Origin: an uncultured bacterium
GTDB lineage: Bacteria > Myxococcota_A > Bradymonadia > UBA7976 > VGTA01
Length of the DNA stretch: 64,000 nucleotides
Direction: 5' to 3'
NCBI GenBank assembly: GCA_943788935.1
Contig: CALSSE010000003.1
Coordinates: 499,579 to 563,578 of the forward strand
The notes under the pieces are model-generated. The model saw only the letters and a list, made by a program, of their open reading frames with translations. It was not told the origin of the DNA and did not search any database. Positions 30,351 to 38,887 of the stretch are shown one piece after another. The translations under genes were made by a program, and so were the position numbers. Each line of letters starts with the position of its first letter. Position 1 is the stretch's first letter.

Positions 30351-31646
30351 TTACTCTTCTTCTACTCCGAGTTCACGGTCAACAGACTTAAAAGTGGCGG
30401 CTTCGATATAGCTATCAATCACTTTATCGTCGAGGAGTGAAGCCATAAGGCGCTCGCGATTAGCGGGTTGCTGATAGAACTGAATCATCTGCATACCATA
30501 CTCACCAGCAGAGCGTAGCATCTCGAGCAGACGACCGGTGAAGTCAGATTCACCTACGCTGATGTTGTTGGTCTGGCTGTATTGACGAACGATGGCCTCG
30601 AATCTGAGGTCCGCTTCAGCTGATTTACGAGCCTCAGCCTCTTCTTCTTCGCTGTGGTTATGATCGCATTCTTCACCCTCGGTATGATTGTGCTGATGAT
30701 GCAGTCGAGACTGCGCCTGATCCTCAACCGCCTTGGGTGGTAGTTCAAACTCGCTATTCTCTCTTAACTGTTTAGCGACTGCATCTCTAAGCTCGACCTG
30801 ACTCTCTTGGTCTTTTTGTGTCTTTAACTCTTGGCTAAGTCTCTCACGGAGGGCGCTCTCGTCTTCATCAGGGAGCTTCTCAAGTAAGGCGTCTATCCCA
30901 ACAGCCTTCTTCTCTTGAATGCCGTTTATCTGTCCCTCAAAACGAATCTGCTTACCGGTGAGTAAGTCATTGGGGTGATCGTCAGGGAATAGGTAATCAA
31001 CAGAGAAAGCCTCCTCGAGCTTTAATCCCGTAATCGCCTTCTCAAGCTCAGGGATAATACGCTGTTGACCTAACTCAAACTTCTCTTCAGGAGAATCTAG
31101 CGCTTCTATCTCTTCTTCACCCTCGAAGCCCTTGAGAGAGATCATGATTAAATCACCCGCACGGCATTTCTTACGACGCTTAAGATCAATCCACTCTCCA
31201 TGGAGATCGAGTAACTTCTCTACTTCATGATTGACTCGCTCTTCACTAACAGTCCACGTCGCTCGCTCACCTTTGAGTGATGAGGGCTCAGGGAGCTCGA
31301 AGGGAGGGATAACCTCAAAGCTGAAAGTTAACTCAAGCCCACGACCTGGCCTAAGCGGCTGAGAAACGTCGAGATCAGGCTGGCTCAAGGGAACGAGTTT
31401 TAGCTCATTGATCATGTGTCTCCAGCACTCTTGCACTGCGTCTGACTGCAAATCATTGATGACGCCGGCGCCATAACGCTGCTTAATCACTTTAAGAGGA
31501 ACTTTACCAGGACGAAAACCTGAAATCTTTACCTTAGATTTGATCTGAGACAGCTCTTTATTGAACTTCTGATCCATCTCACCCGCACCAAACTTAAATG
31601 ATACACTCTGAGTAAAGCCCTCAAGGTCTTGTCTTGATACTTCCAT
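30351..31646 (-). CDS. tig: Trigger factor with His-rich insertion
   Basis: Ribosome-associated chaperone and peptidyl-prolyl isomerase. The start at 31646 is chosen because GGGAG (31656-31660) is 9 nt upstream and the family begins here; an in-frame start at 31685 adds 13 residues. 431 aa, equal to E. coli TF (432). The ribosome-binding signature GFRPGKVP is at 43-50, the PPIase domain at about 150-250, and the C-terminal arm domain after that. An insertion at about 316-331 is rich in His (LHHQHNHTEGEECDHNH), with one Cys, and could bind metal. First gene of the tig-clpP-clpX-lon cluster. Confidence 0.95.
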   Translation of the reverse strand: MEVSRQDLEGFTQSVSFKFGAGEMDQKFNKELSQIKSKVKISGFRPGKVPLKVIKQRYGAGVINDLQSDAVQECWRHMINELKLVPLSQPDLDVSQPLRPGRGLELTFSFEVIPPFELPEPSSLKGERATWTVSEERVNHEVEKLLDLHGEWIDLKRRKKCRAGDLIMISLKGFEGEEEIEALDSPEEKFELGQQRIIPELEKAITGLKLEEAFSVDYLFPDDHPNDLLTGKQIRFEGQINGIQEKKAVGIDALLEKLPDEDESALRERLSQELKTQKDQESQVELRDAVAKQLRENSEFELPPKAVEDQAQSRLHHQHNHTEGEECDHNHSEEEEAEARKSAEADLRFEAIVRQYSQTNNISVGESDFTGRLLEMLRSAGEYGMQMIQFYQQPANRERLMASLLDDKVIDSYIEAATFKSVDRELGVEEE

Positions 31647-31866
31647 GGGTACGTTCTCCCTATTTGTATAATCGTCCACTCTCATGGCGAGTGATGAAAC
31701 GGCGCTGCCGGTCGCGCACTTTTTAATTTAATGCGAACTTCTACCTTTACTTGACTCAAAACTCAAGACTTCCTCGTCTACTTTAAGGAGATGACGACTC
31801 ATCAAGAGCACTTAGAGATCAAGTTGTAAGCAATGTATAAACTCGGATAGAAGACGGTCTATAGAT

Positions 31867-31902
31867 AAAAAAAAACCTCTACGGCGAACCGTAGAGGTTT
31901 TT
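31867..31902 (-). terminator. Strong terminator of the six-gene tRNA cluster
   Basis: 14-bp stem AAAAACCTCTACGG / CCGTAGAGGTTTTT around a CGAA loop (31871-31902), with nine A on the plus strand (31867-31875), i.e. T9 at the end of a minus-strand transcript. It starts 5 nt after tRNA-Leu. Confidence 0.92.
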
Positions 31903-31907
31903 AAAAG

Positions 31908-31989
31908 TACGAAGGGGGGGAGTCGAACCCCCACGGGTTACCCCGCTGGAACCTAAATCCAGTGCGTCTACCAATTCCGCCACCCTCGC
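31908..31989 (-). tRNA. tRNA-Leu (TAG)
   Basis: 82 nt with a long variable arm (class II). Acceptor GCGAGGG pairs with CCTTCGT; anticodon stem CTGGA/TCCAG, loop TTTAGGT, anticodon TAG; T stem GGGGG/CCCCC; discriminator A. Last tRNA before the terminator. Confidence 0.95.
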
Positions 31990-32127
31990 ACAGCGAGATA
32001 TCAACAAGTGACACCTCTCTAAGAAATGTCCGCTCCGAAAAAATCGACGCGAACGATTCTAAGACTGCTGTAGTTTACTTAACATTCACATTGCACGCTC
32101 TGTCACCTCTGTAACAGGGCTTGAGAG

Positions 32128-32200
32128 TGGGCCATGAAGGACTCGAACCTTCAACCAACGGATTAAGAGTCCGGTGCTCTACCGATTGAGCTAATAGCCC
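32128..32200 (-). tRNA. tRNA-Lys (CTT), copy 1
   Basis: 73 nt; acceptor GGGCTAT/ATGGCCC, anticodon loop CTCTTAA with anticodon CTT, T loop TTCGAGT, discriminator A. Identical to the copy at 32313-32385. Confidence 0.96.
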
Positions 32201-32312
32201 TTATTCTCAACCCCTTGGATCTACGCTCGAGCTCCTGCAACACAGAGGCTCAAAACAAAGGACTCAAGTCAGCTTCACTTATGCTTTCGCACTAACGTAC
32301 ACATTTACTTAA

Positions 32313-32385
32313 TGGGCCATGAAGGACTCGAACCTTCAACCAACGGATTAAGAGTCCGGTGCTCTACCGATTGAGCTAATAGCCC
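32313..32385 (-). tRNA. tRNA-Lys (CTT), copy 2
   Basis: Identical to the copy at 32128-32200; 112 nt apart. Anticodon CTT. Only 4 nt separate it from the tRNA-Arg upstream. Confidence 0.96.
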
Positions 32386-32389
32386 ATAA

Positions 32390-32462
32390 CGCACCTGGCA
32401 GGGCTCGAACCTGCGACCTACGGATTCGAAGTCCGGCGCTCTTCCAACTGAGCTACAGATGC
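32390..32462 (-). tRNA. tRNA-Arg (TCG)
   Basis: 73 nt; acceptor GCATCTG/CAGGTGC, anticodon stem CCGGA/TCCGT, loop CTTCGAA with anticodon TCG (reads CGA codons), discriminator G. Confidence 0.95.
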
Positions 32463-32530
32463 AAATAAGTAAACGTGACGTGACAACAACACTCATTGAG
32501 CTCTACTTGGAGGCTCCGACCGAGCGCTAG

Positions 32531-32602
32531 CGCGCCTGGCAGGATTCGAACCTGCGACCAATGGCTTAGAAGGCCACTGCTCTTCCGCTGAGCTACAAGC
32601 GC
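32531..32602 (-). tRNA. tRNA-Arg (TCT)
   Basis: 72 nt; acceptor GCGCTTG/CAGGCGC, anticodon stem GTGGC/GCCAT, loop CTTCTAA with anticodon TCT (reads AGA), discriminator G. AGA codons are frequent in this window. Confidence 0.95.
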
Positions 32603-32639
32603 AGAGTGATTGTCAGTAAACTACATATTGTCAAAGAAG

Positions 32640-32713
<74 letters not shown>

Positions 32714-32735
32714 ATGTGTATGACGAACAGGTGTT

Positions 32736-32764
32736 TTACTATCCGAGCTTGAGTTAAGAGTCAA
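32736..32764 (-). promoter_or_regulatory. Possible promoter of the tRNA cluster
   Basis: Minus strand: TTGACT (32759-32764), 17-nt spacer, TAGTAA (32736-32741), 22 nt upstream of tRNA-Pro. The -35 is good and the -10 weak; the -35 overlaps the rdgB stop region. Confidence 0.4.
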
Positions 32765-33405
32765 GTAAATATTTCAGATAATACACTCAAAGCCTGTAAG
32801 GCTATGCCTCGATGACTGAATTTATCTTTCTCTTCACCAGAGATGGAGGCGAATGATCGACCATCAGGTAAGTTAAAAATTGGATCATAACCGAAGCCTT
32901 CCTCTCCTGAGGGGGTTTCACGGATATAGCCTCTACACTCTCCATAGGCGAGTAAACAGCCCTCATGCCACTCTAAGTTTGCTAACGGTAATCTTTCCTT
33001 GATCAATCTTTCATTGATTGGATCTAAACCGTAGATCGCTAACACACAATGAAAAGCGGCGGTTCTTGATGTAGACTCTATTCCTTGCATCTCCTTGAGT
33101 AGCGCTCGATATCGGTCTTGATCACTCCCCTCAACATAACGAGCGCTGTATATACCAGGCGCACCATCAAGGGCGTCAACACACAACCCACTATCGTCAG
33201 CTAAACATACACGGCGAGTAAGCTCCCAAGCAGCTCTCGCTTTAATTATGGCATTGTCAGCGAAGGTATGACCGGTCTCCTCTACAGGGCTAGACGCAGT
33301 GGTCCCTTGAGCTCTCTCCCACTCACCTAAAGTCTCCCACGAAACACTCGGCATTAAACGCTGAAATTCATCTCGCTTATGAAGGTTACTGGTCGCTAAA
33401 ATCAT
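32761..33405 (-). CDS. rdgB: RdgB/HAM1 non-canonical purine NTP pyrophosphatase
   Basis: Hydrolyses dITP, XTP and similar damaged purine triphosphates to monophosphates, keeping them out of nucleic acids. 214 aa with family motifs ATSNLHKRDEF at the N-terminus, CLADDSGLCVDAL (substrate and Mg2+ binding), PGIYSARY, EGFGYDPIF and SHRGIAL at the C-terminus. It follows rph by 77 nt, a gene order common in bacteria. Confidence 0.95.
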   Translation of the reverse strand: MILATSNLHKRDEFQRLMPSVSWETLGEWERAQGTTASSPVEETGHTFADNAIIKARAAWELTRRVCLADDSGLCVDALDGAPGIYSARYVEGSDQDRYRALLKEMQGIESTSRTAAFHCVLAIYGLDPINERLIKERLPLANLEWHEGCLLAYGECRGYIRETPSGEEGFGYDPIFNLPDGRSFASISGEEKDKFSHRGIALQALSVLSEIFT

Positions 33406-33482
33406 TTAACTCACACCCAATCCCCATCTTCACCGATGGATATTCAACTTAGACCAACAATACAGAGCGGCATGTTACTCAA

Positions 33483-34172
33483 CTACATGGCAGCGCTCTC
33501 GATCGCCTGATGCTGAAGGGAGAAGATATACTCACTCACCGACTCAGCGCGAGCGACCATCTCTGTCAGCTGAGCCGCACTGAAAGGGTGACGCTCAGCA
33601 GTCCCCTGAACCTCTATAAGTCCACGTGTGGAGAAAACAATATTCATATCGACTTCAGCTCTCGAGTCCTCCTCATAACAGAGGTCAGTCATCAATTCTC
33701 CCCCAACGAGCCCAAAGCTCACTGCAGCAAATGGGTCTGGCCGATATCCTAATGATCGGAGTGCGATAGAAGCGGCGACATAAGAACCGGTTATCGCTGC
33801 GCACCGCGTCCCACCATCTGCTTGTAGAACATCACAATCAAGGGTTAAGGAGTGACCTTCCATTTGGCTGAGGTCAATCGCCCCTCGTAGGCTCCTTCCA
33901 ATAAGTCTTTGAATCTCAGCTGTTCGTCCAGATGGACCTTTTCGATCTCGACGAGCTCGAGTGTGTGTTGACCCAGGCAAAAGAGCGTATTCTGCGCTCG
34001 CCCAACCTCCCTCCTCTACATGAAAGGGAACCCTCTCCTCAAGAGTCGCTGCGCAGAGGACATGAGTATCTCCCCACTTGATCAAAGCGCTCCCAGCGAC
34101 ATGTTTTTGAACACCAAGCTCAAAGGAGATCGGGCGAAGCTCAGTTAAAGATCGACTGTCTATTCTTGTCAT
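33483..34172 (-). CDS. rph: Ribonuclease PH
   Basis: Phosphorolytic 3'-5' exoribonuclease that trims tRNA 3' ends. 229 aa from ATG 34172, where the family normally begins (TRIDSRSLTELRPISFELG); an upstream GTG (34232) would add 20 residues lacking family similarity. Motifs: GDTHVLCAATLEERVP, RDRKGPSGRTAEIQRLIGRS (phosphate and RNA binding), DCDVLQADGGTRCAAITG. Paired with rdgB and close to a large set of tRNA genes whose products it would process. Confidence 0.96.
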   Translation of the reverse strand: MTRIDSRSLTELRPISFELGVQKHVAGSALIKWGDTHVLCAATLEERVPFHVEEGGWASAEYALLPGSTHTRARRDRKGPSGRTAEIQRLIGRSLRGAIDLSQMEGHSLTLDCDVLQADGGTRCAAITGSYVAASIALRSLGYRPDPFAAVSFGLVGGELMTDLCYEEDSRAEVDMNIVFSTRGLIEVQGTAERHPFSAAQLTEMVARAESVSEYIFSLQHQAIESAAM

Positions 34173-34265
34173 AGTACTCTCTTGTTTCTTTCTCAGTGAA
34201 GAGGGCTTAATTCTCAGAGAGTGATAGCTCACCTCTGATAGGTATATGATGTTTCGCTTATTAGC

Positions 34266-36311
34266 TCAGACGAGCACATAGCGGATGACAACATAGGCGA
34301 AGAGCAAACCTAAACCAACCATGATCACCAGCTGTAAGATCAAAGATGGTAAATCGCTAGACTGAGGAGGTTTAGAATAAGTACTTCTATGTTGTGGTAT
34401 GTAGGGCTCGGCGCTACGACTCCCGTAGATAAGAACTGACCTCTCTTTTTTAATACTAGGAGAATGTGGTTTCTTCATAGAATCCATGTTTACGAGTGGG
34501 CTCATCCCGCTGATTTGGATCGTTGGCTGATGTTGGGAATCGAACTGTGCGTGGCTCAACTCAACTGTCTGATTCTCAGCGATAGATTGCTGGCTCTCAG
34601 TGATTTTTTGGCGGCGTGATTGATCCCCATATTCGGAATGAATAGAGCCCTGTTGACTCTGAGTGCTATTCTTAAGTCCATGTCTACTTGACCCATCCCT
34701 AGGGCCACCAACATCACCTAGACTATGTATATTATTAATCTTATAAGCACTGACCCGCTCTTGAGCACTCTTTAAGTCTTGAGCGTTCTCTAAGTCTTGA
34801 GCGCTCTCTAGCTTATGAACTCTCTCTAAGTCTTGGGCGCTCTCTAGCTTATGAACTCTCTCTAAGTCTCGAGCGCTCTCTAGTTTATGAACTCTCTCTA
34901 AGTCTCGAGCACTCTCTAGTTTATGAACTCTCTCTAAGTCTCGAGCACTCTCTAGCTCATGAACTCTCTCTAAGTCTCGAGCACTCTCTAGCTCATGAAC
35001 GCTCTCTATGCTTTGAGCACTCTCTAGCTCATGAACACTCTCTAGCTCATGAACACTCTCTAGCTCATGAACACTCTCTAGCTCATGAACGCTCTCTAGC
35101 TCATAAATACTCTCTAACTCATAAGCGCTTTCTGAAGAGAGATTAGTTTTAGATCTCCTCTCACTTTTAAGATCTTTTTGGGACTCTGGTACAGGGCTTT
35201 TCTGATCGAGTGGTTGTTTAGTTTGATTTTCTAAATGTCTTTTAAACACGATGGTCGCTTTATTCTCAGCGAAGTCGTCCTCACAACTCTCAATCTGTCT
35301 GTGAGTCTCTTTCGTTCTCTTCTCAAGTTCATCTATAGCCATAACCATAACGTCGGCAGACGGAAACCGATGAGAGGGGTCAACTGCCAATGCACACTCG
35401 AAAAAAGTAGACCACTCAGAGGGAAGATGAGGTGGTAAAGGGTCAGGCGGTTGACCCTCTGCATAGAGCGTTCTCAACTTCAAATAAGGCTCTATACCTG
35501 TGAGCTCTTCATTGACAAAAGGAGAGCGGAAGCAAAGAGACTCATAGGCGATCACCGCTGCCGCAAAGAGGTCAGTTTGGTGAGTAACCTTACCCTCTAT
35601 GAGTACCTCAGGCGCCAGATAGTATGGAGTACCCATAATACGATTTCTCGTCGCGTCCCGAGTCGCAGACTCTGCGGCTCGGGCGATTCCAAAATCCAAG
35701 ACTACGATTTGTGGCTGACCATTGTGTTCAAAATTAATCATCAAATTGAGTGGCTTAATATCTCGATGAATCACCCCATAGCGATGAGCCTCTGCCAAGG
35801 CTGACACGATCTGCCGCAACACAGTGATCACCTGTGAGGGAGGGAGAGCACCTTTGGAGAGTAGATGATGTGCAAGTGTTTCACCTTCTATGAACTCCAT
35901 CACTAAGTAAGGGATCGCTCTTGTAGAGTTAACGCTATGATGTGAACCAGAGTCCAAAAATTGGACGACATGAGAGTTGCGAAGCTGGCTCATCACCCTC
36001 ATCTCATCCCTGAACAGTTCTATATACTCATCGCTCAGCCTAGTGAGTAACTTAATCGCTACTGGTCGACGAAGATGTCCTCGTTGCATCGCGAAATAAA
36101 CAGAACCGAATCCTCCCTGACCTAGAGGCCTAATAATTTCATAGCGTTGATCAACGATTTCACCGAGCATCTTATCTCTGGGGCTCTTGAGGAGATAGCT
36201 CCAATCAACGAGCACCCGATGAGGATGACGCTCACAAGTCGGTAAGGGATCTGAACTATGGTGATCTATCGCTCGCTCTTCTTTACAGAGCGCGCACCCC
36301 ATCATAATCAT
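34266..36311 (-). CDS. PknB-type Ser/Thr protein kinase with hexapeptide-repeat linker and C-terminal TM
   Basis: Signalling kinase, probably anchored in the inner membrane by the final segment (LILQLVIMVGLGLLFAYVV). N-terminus has a small zinc-ribbon-like piece (CALC at 6-9, then CERHPH at 26-31). Kinase domain about 55-330: Gly loop GQGGFGSVYF, Lys87 (AIK), HRDIKPLNLM with catalytic Asp184, DFG at 206, APE. A linker of about 130 residues then consists of degenerate hexapeptides (ELESVH, DLERVH, KLESAR), forming a higher-order 12-residue repeat and probably a long charged helix. No extracellular sensor domain remains after the TM. Lies 93 nt upstream of rph. Confidence 0.92.
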   Translation of the reverse strand: MIMMGCALCKEERAIDHHSSDPLPTCERHPHRVLVDWSYLLKSPRDKMLGEIVDQRYEIIRPLGQGGFGSVYFAMQRGHLRRPVAIKLLTRLSDEYIELFRDEMRVMSQLRNSHVVQFLDSGSHHSVNSTRAIPYLVMEFIEGETLAHHLLSKGALPPSQVITVLRQIVSALAEAHRYGVIHRDIKPLNLMINFEHNGQPQIVVLDFGIARAAESATRDATRNRIMGTPYYLAPEVLIEGKVTHQTDLFAAAVIAYESLCFRSPFVNEELTGIEPYLKLRTLYAEGQPPDPLPPHLPSEWSTFFECALAVDPSHRFPSADVMVMAIDELEKRTKETHRQIESCEDDFAENKATIVFKRHLENQTKQPLDQKSPVPESQKDLKSERRSKTNLSSESAYELESIYELESVHELESVHELESVHELESVHELESAQSIESVHELESARDLERVHELESARDLERVHKLESARDLERVHKLESARDLERVHKLESAQDLERVHKLESAQDLENAQDLKSAQERVSAYKINNIHSLGDVGGPRDGSSRHGLKNSTQSQQGSIHSEYGDQSRRQKITESQQSIAENQTVELSHAQFDSQHQPTIQISGMSPLVNMDSMKKPHSPSIKKERSVLIYGSRSAEPYIPQHRSTYSKPPQSSDLPSLILQLVIMVGLGLLFAYVVIRYVLV
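34746..35130 (-). repeat. 18-bp/36-bp tandem repeats in the kinase linker
   Basis: About 22 hexapeptide units. The promoter-proximal part is plain 18-bp repetition (ELESVH); the distal part alternates two hexapeptides as a 36-bp unit (KLESAR-DLERVH). Confidence 0.85.
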
Positions 36312-36429
36312 GATCGTCTCACTTCAACTCTAGATTAATGAACTCATTAAATATATACGCTGAATGATCACATCACAAAAGAAACATAAAGGTAGGCATG
36401 AATCATAACATATTAGGCATCAGCTTAGA

Positions 36430-38250
36430 CTAAGATCGACGCCTCGCTCTGACCTTTTGCCCCTCTATTCTAAAACCCTTGAACGACTTGAGAGCTTGAT
36501 CAACACCACGCTCATGCACCTCGAAGATACACACTTGATCAAGAACTTGTAGTCGACCAAGCTGACCTCCTTGAAGGCCACCATTGTTTAGTTTTTGACG
36601 CAAAGTTGACTCTGACATCCCTACTTCACTTCCTTGACTCACCTCAATCACAGCCCATCTCACCTTATTATCAGTTTCAGTCGCCGTTGGCTTTGGAGCC
36701 TTAGGCAAAACCGGCTTCTTTACCTCCTGAGGTGACGCCTCACTCACGACATTCCGTTGCTGTTGATGCGCTCTCTCTGTCTGATCTTTTTGCACCGGTC
36801 GACGAGCTCTTGAACTCTCTTGGGCTCTCAGCTCACGTCCTCGTGGTTCTCGAGTTTGGGCTTCACGTCCTCGTGGTTCTCGAGCTTTAGACTCTCGCCC
36901 TTTCGCTCCACGCCCTCTCTCTTCGAGATCGAGCAAGCGGTCTCGATGGAGCGTAGATGAAATCGCCTGAGCACAACACAAGAGCATGAGTTCCCTCGAG
37001 TCTAATGAGGTGAGATGAGGATATTCCTCCTCTAACTCTTGGAGCCAGACAGGAAGCTCAGTGGGGACACTTACCGATTTCAACTCTCCCATCCAATCTC
37101 TAAGTCTTCGTTTAACCACATCATGAGGCTTGGGGAGAGGGGCGACCTTGATATGGAGCTTGACACCTCGAGCAAGATTCTCCGCTCTCCGCCTGTCTCT
37201 AGGTTCAACCATAATCGCAGATTGCCCATTTCGACCAGCCCGACCTGTACGACCACTTCTATGAATGTAGGCCTCGGCGTTATCAGGCAAGTCATAATGA
37301 AATACGTGAGTCAACTCATCAACATCAATCCCTCGAGAAGCGATATCCGTAGCGATCAAGAGTTTAAGTTGTTTACGCTTAAATCGTCCCATTACTTGAT
37401 CTCTGAGGGCTTGACTTAGATCTCCATGAAGAGAGCCTGCGTCAATCCCATCAGCCATCAGTCGATCTCCTAGTGATTGAGTCTCTAGACGAGTACGACA
37501 AAAGACCATGGCAAAAAGGTCTTCCGTAGCGTCTACAAGCCTTAAGAGCGACTCGTACTTCTTGCCGCGAGGAATATTATAAGCGACGTGTTCGATAACT
37601 CCTTGAGGAACGCCATCCGCTGCTTGCTCAGAAGAGAGACGGATCTCCTCGGAGTTACTCATAAATCGCTCTGCGATCCTCTTTACTCCTCTAGCCATCG
37701 TCGCCGAAAATAACCAAGTACGACGCTGTTCTGGTAAACGCTCTAAGATGAGATCTAACTCTTCTTTAAATCCCATATTCAACATCTCGTCGGCTTCATC
37801 AAGCACGAGATATTTCACTTGTTCAGTCTTGACTGCGCCGCGCCGAAACAGGTCTAGGAGACGACCAGGAGTAGCGACTATAATGCTCACTCCCCGCTTG
37901 ATCTGTTGTATCTGTCTATCGATAGGAGCTCCCCCAAAGACGCTCACTACTTTAATTTCGGGCATATCCTTTGAAAAACGCTTTAGCTCACCCGTAATCT
38001 GATTAGCGAGCTCTCTAGTGGGAGAGAGTATGAGCGCTTGAGGGACATGAGAGTTCTCAATGAGAGAGAGTAGAGGGAGACCAAAAGCGGCAGTCTTTCC
38101 GGTCCCTGTCCGAGCGATGACAAAAAGATCTTGCTCATCTTGAAGGGCAACGGGGATCGCCTCAGCTTGGACGGCTGTAGGTTTTGTGAACCCCATACTC
38201 TCAAGAGTTGGTAGGAGTTGAGATTTGAGACCAAGATCTTTGAATGACAT
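36430..38250 (-). CDS. DEAD-box RNA helicase with C-terminal DbpA-like RNA-binding domain
   Basis: ATP-dependent RNA helicase, CsdA/DeaD-like, probably acting in ribosome assembly or cold adaptation. Starting at MSFKDLGLK, the usual family start; an in-frame ATG at 38340 would add 30 residues. Motifs: Q motif (FTKPTAVQAEAIP), I ARTGTGKT, Ia PTRELANQ, II VLDEADEM, III SATMARG, V ATDIASRGIDV, VI HRSGRTGRAG. A basic Arg/Glu-rich linker with REPRGRE repeats leads to an RRM-like DbpA domain (WAVIEVSQGSEVGMS to FKGFRIEGQKVRARRR). About 118 nt upstream of the kinase gene. Confidence 0.93.
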   Translation of the reverse strand: MSFKDLGLKSQLLPTLESMGFTKPTAVQAEAIPVALQDEQDLFVIARTGTGKTAAFGLPLLSLIENSHVPQALILSPTRELANQITGELKRFSKDMPEIKVVSVFGGAPIDRQIQQIKRGVSIIVATPGRLLDLFRRGAVKTEQVKYLVLDEADEMLNMGFKEELDLILERLPEQRRTWLFSATMARGVKRIAERFMSNSEEIRLSSEQAADGVPQGVIEHVAYNIPRGKKYESLLRLVDATEDLFAMVFCRTRLETQSLGDRLMADGIDAGSLHGDLSQALRDQVMGRFKRKQLKLLIATDIASRGIDVDELTHVFHYDLPDNAEAYIHRSGRTGRAGRNGQSAIMVEPRDRRRAENLARGVKLHIKVAPLPKPHDVVKRRLRDWMGELKSVSVPTELPVWLQELEEEYPHLTSLDSRELMLLCCAQAISSTLHRDRLLDLEERGRGAKGRESKAREPRGREAQTREPRGRELRAQESSRARRPVQKDQTERAHQQQRNVVSEASPQEVKKPVLPKAPKPTATETDNKVRWAVIEVSQGSEVGMSESTLRQKLNNGGLQGGQLGRLQVLDQVCIFEVHERGVDQALKSFKGFRIEGQKVRARRRS

Positions 38251-38437
38251 ATTTTTATATCCGCTTGAGTGATGAGCACTGAGTCTATGGAGGTCACTCT
38301 CGCTACTGTCAAGGAGAGTCTGCCGCTCTTCTATTGTCATTGAGATGTATTGGGTTTGATTTACAGTTCATATCATCGCACATTATAAGCCTATCAATCC
38401 TAAATCTTCTTTGACTCATCGCGGAAAGATAATCACC

Positions 38438-38887
38438 ATGACCGAACAACATGATTCTAGACTGACCCTCCTAAAAGGCTTTAGACTCTGTTTTTTGAGT
38501 ATAGTGGGCGCTATATTTTCAAGCTGTGTAGCACCCAATCCAGACTTCTCAGAAGATACTCAACCCAATGCAGGACAGATAGATGTCACCGCCGGTGAGA
38601 CCTCCGCCGGTGAGACCTCCGCCGGTGAGACCTCCGCCGGTGAGACCTCCGCCGGTGAGACCTCCGCCGGTGAGACCTCCGCCGGTGAGACCTCCGCCGG
38701 TGAGACCTCCGCCGGTGAGACCTCCGCCGGTGAGACCTCCGCCGGTGAAACCTCCGCCGGTGAGACCTCCGCCGGTGAGACCTCCGCCGGTGAGACCTCC
38801 GCCGGTGAACCTCCGCCGGTGAGACCTCCGCCGGTGAGACCTCCGCCGGTGAGACCTCCGCCGGTGAGACCTCCGCCGGTGACATGA
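38438..38887 (+). CDS. Lipoprotein N-terminal part, interrupted by slip in 15-bp repeat
   Basis: Encodes a signal peptide with lipobox AIFSSC (Cys30) and 14 in-frame AGETS pentapeptides. GGAAAG at 38423-38428 supports ATG 38438. Repeat unit 15 (38801-38814) has 14 bp instead of 15, so the reading frame shifts to PPPVR repeats and terminates at 38887. Restoring one base would carry AGETS repeats straight into the downstream frame that starts 38884, giving one lipoprotein. As written, this piece would make a truncated lipopeptide without its globular domain. It may be a phase-off allele, a sequencing error, or a site of ribosomal slippage. Confidence 0.75.
   Translation: MTEQHDSRLTLLKGFRLCFLSIVGAIFSSCVAPNPDFSEDTQPNAGQIDVTAGETSAGETSAGETSAGETSAGETSAGETSAGETSAGETSAGETSAGETSAGETSAGETSAGETSAGETSAGEPPPVRPPPVRPPPVRPPPVRPPPVT
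38591..38883 (+). repeat. 15-bp tandem repeat, 19 units plus partial, with one 14-bp unit
   Basis: GCCGGTGAGACCTCC. Units 1-14 are 15 bp (unit 11 has GAA for GAG), unit 15 at 38801 is GCCGGTGAACCTCC (one base short), units 16-19 are perfect, then GCCGGTGAC. Encodes Ala-Gly-Glu-Thr-Ser. Confidence 0.97.

Noticed and set aside
32305..32496. 63-aa ORF on the minus strand
   Set aside because: It runs through tRNA-Lys and tRNA-Arg genes on the same strand; not a protein.
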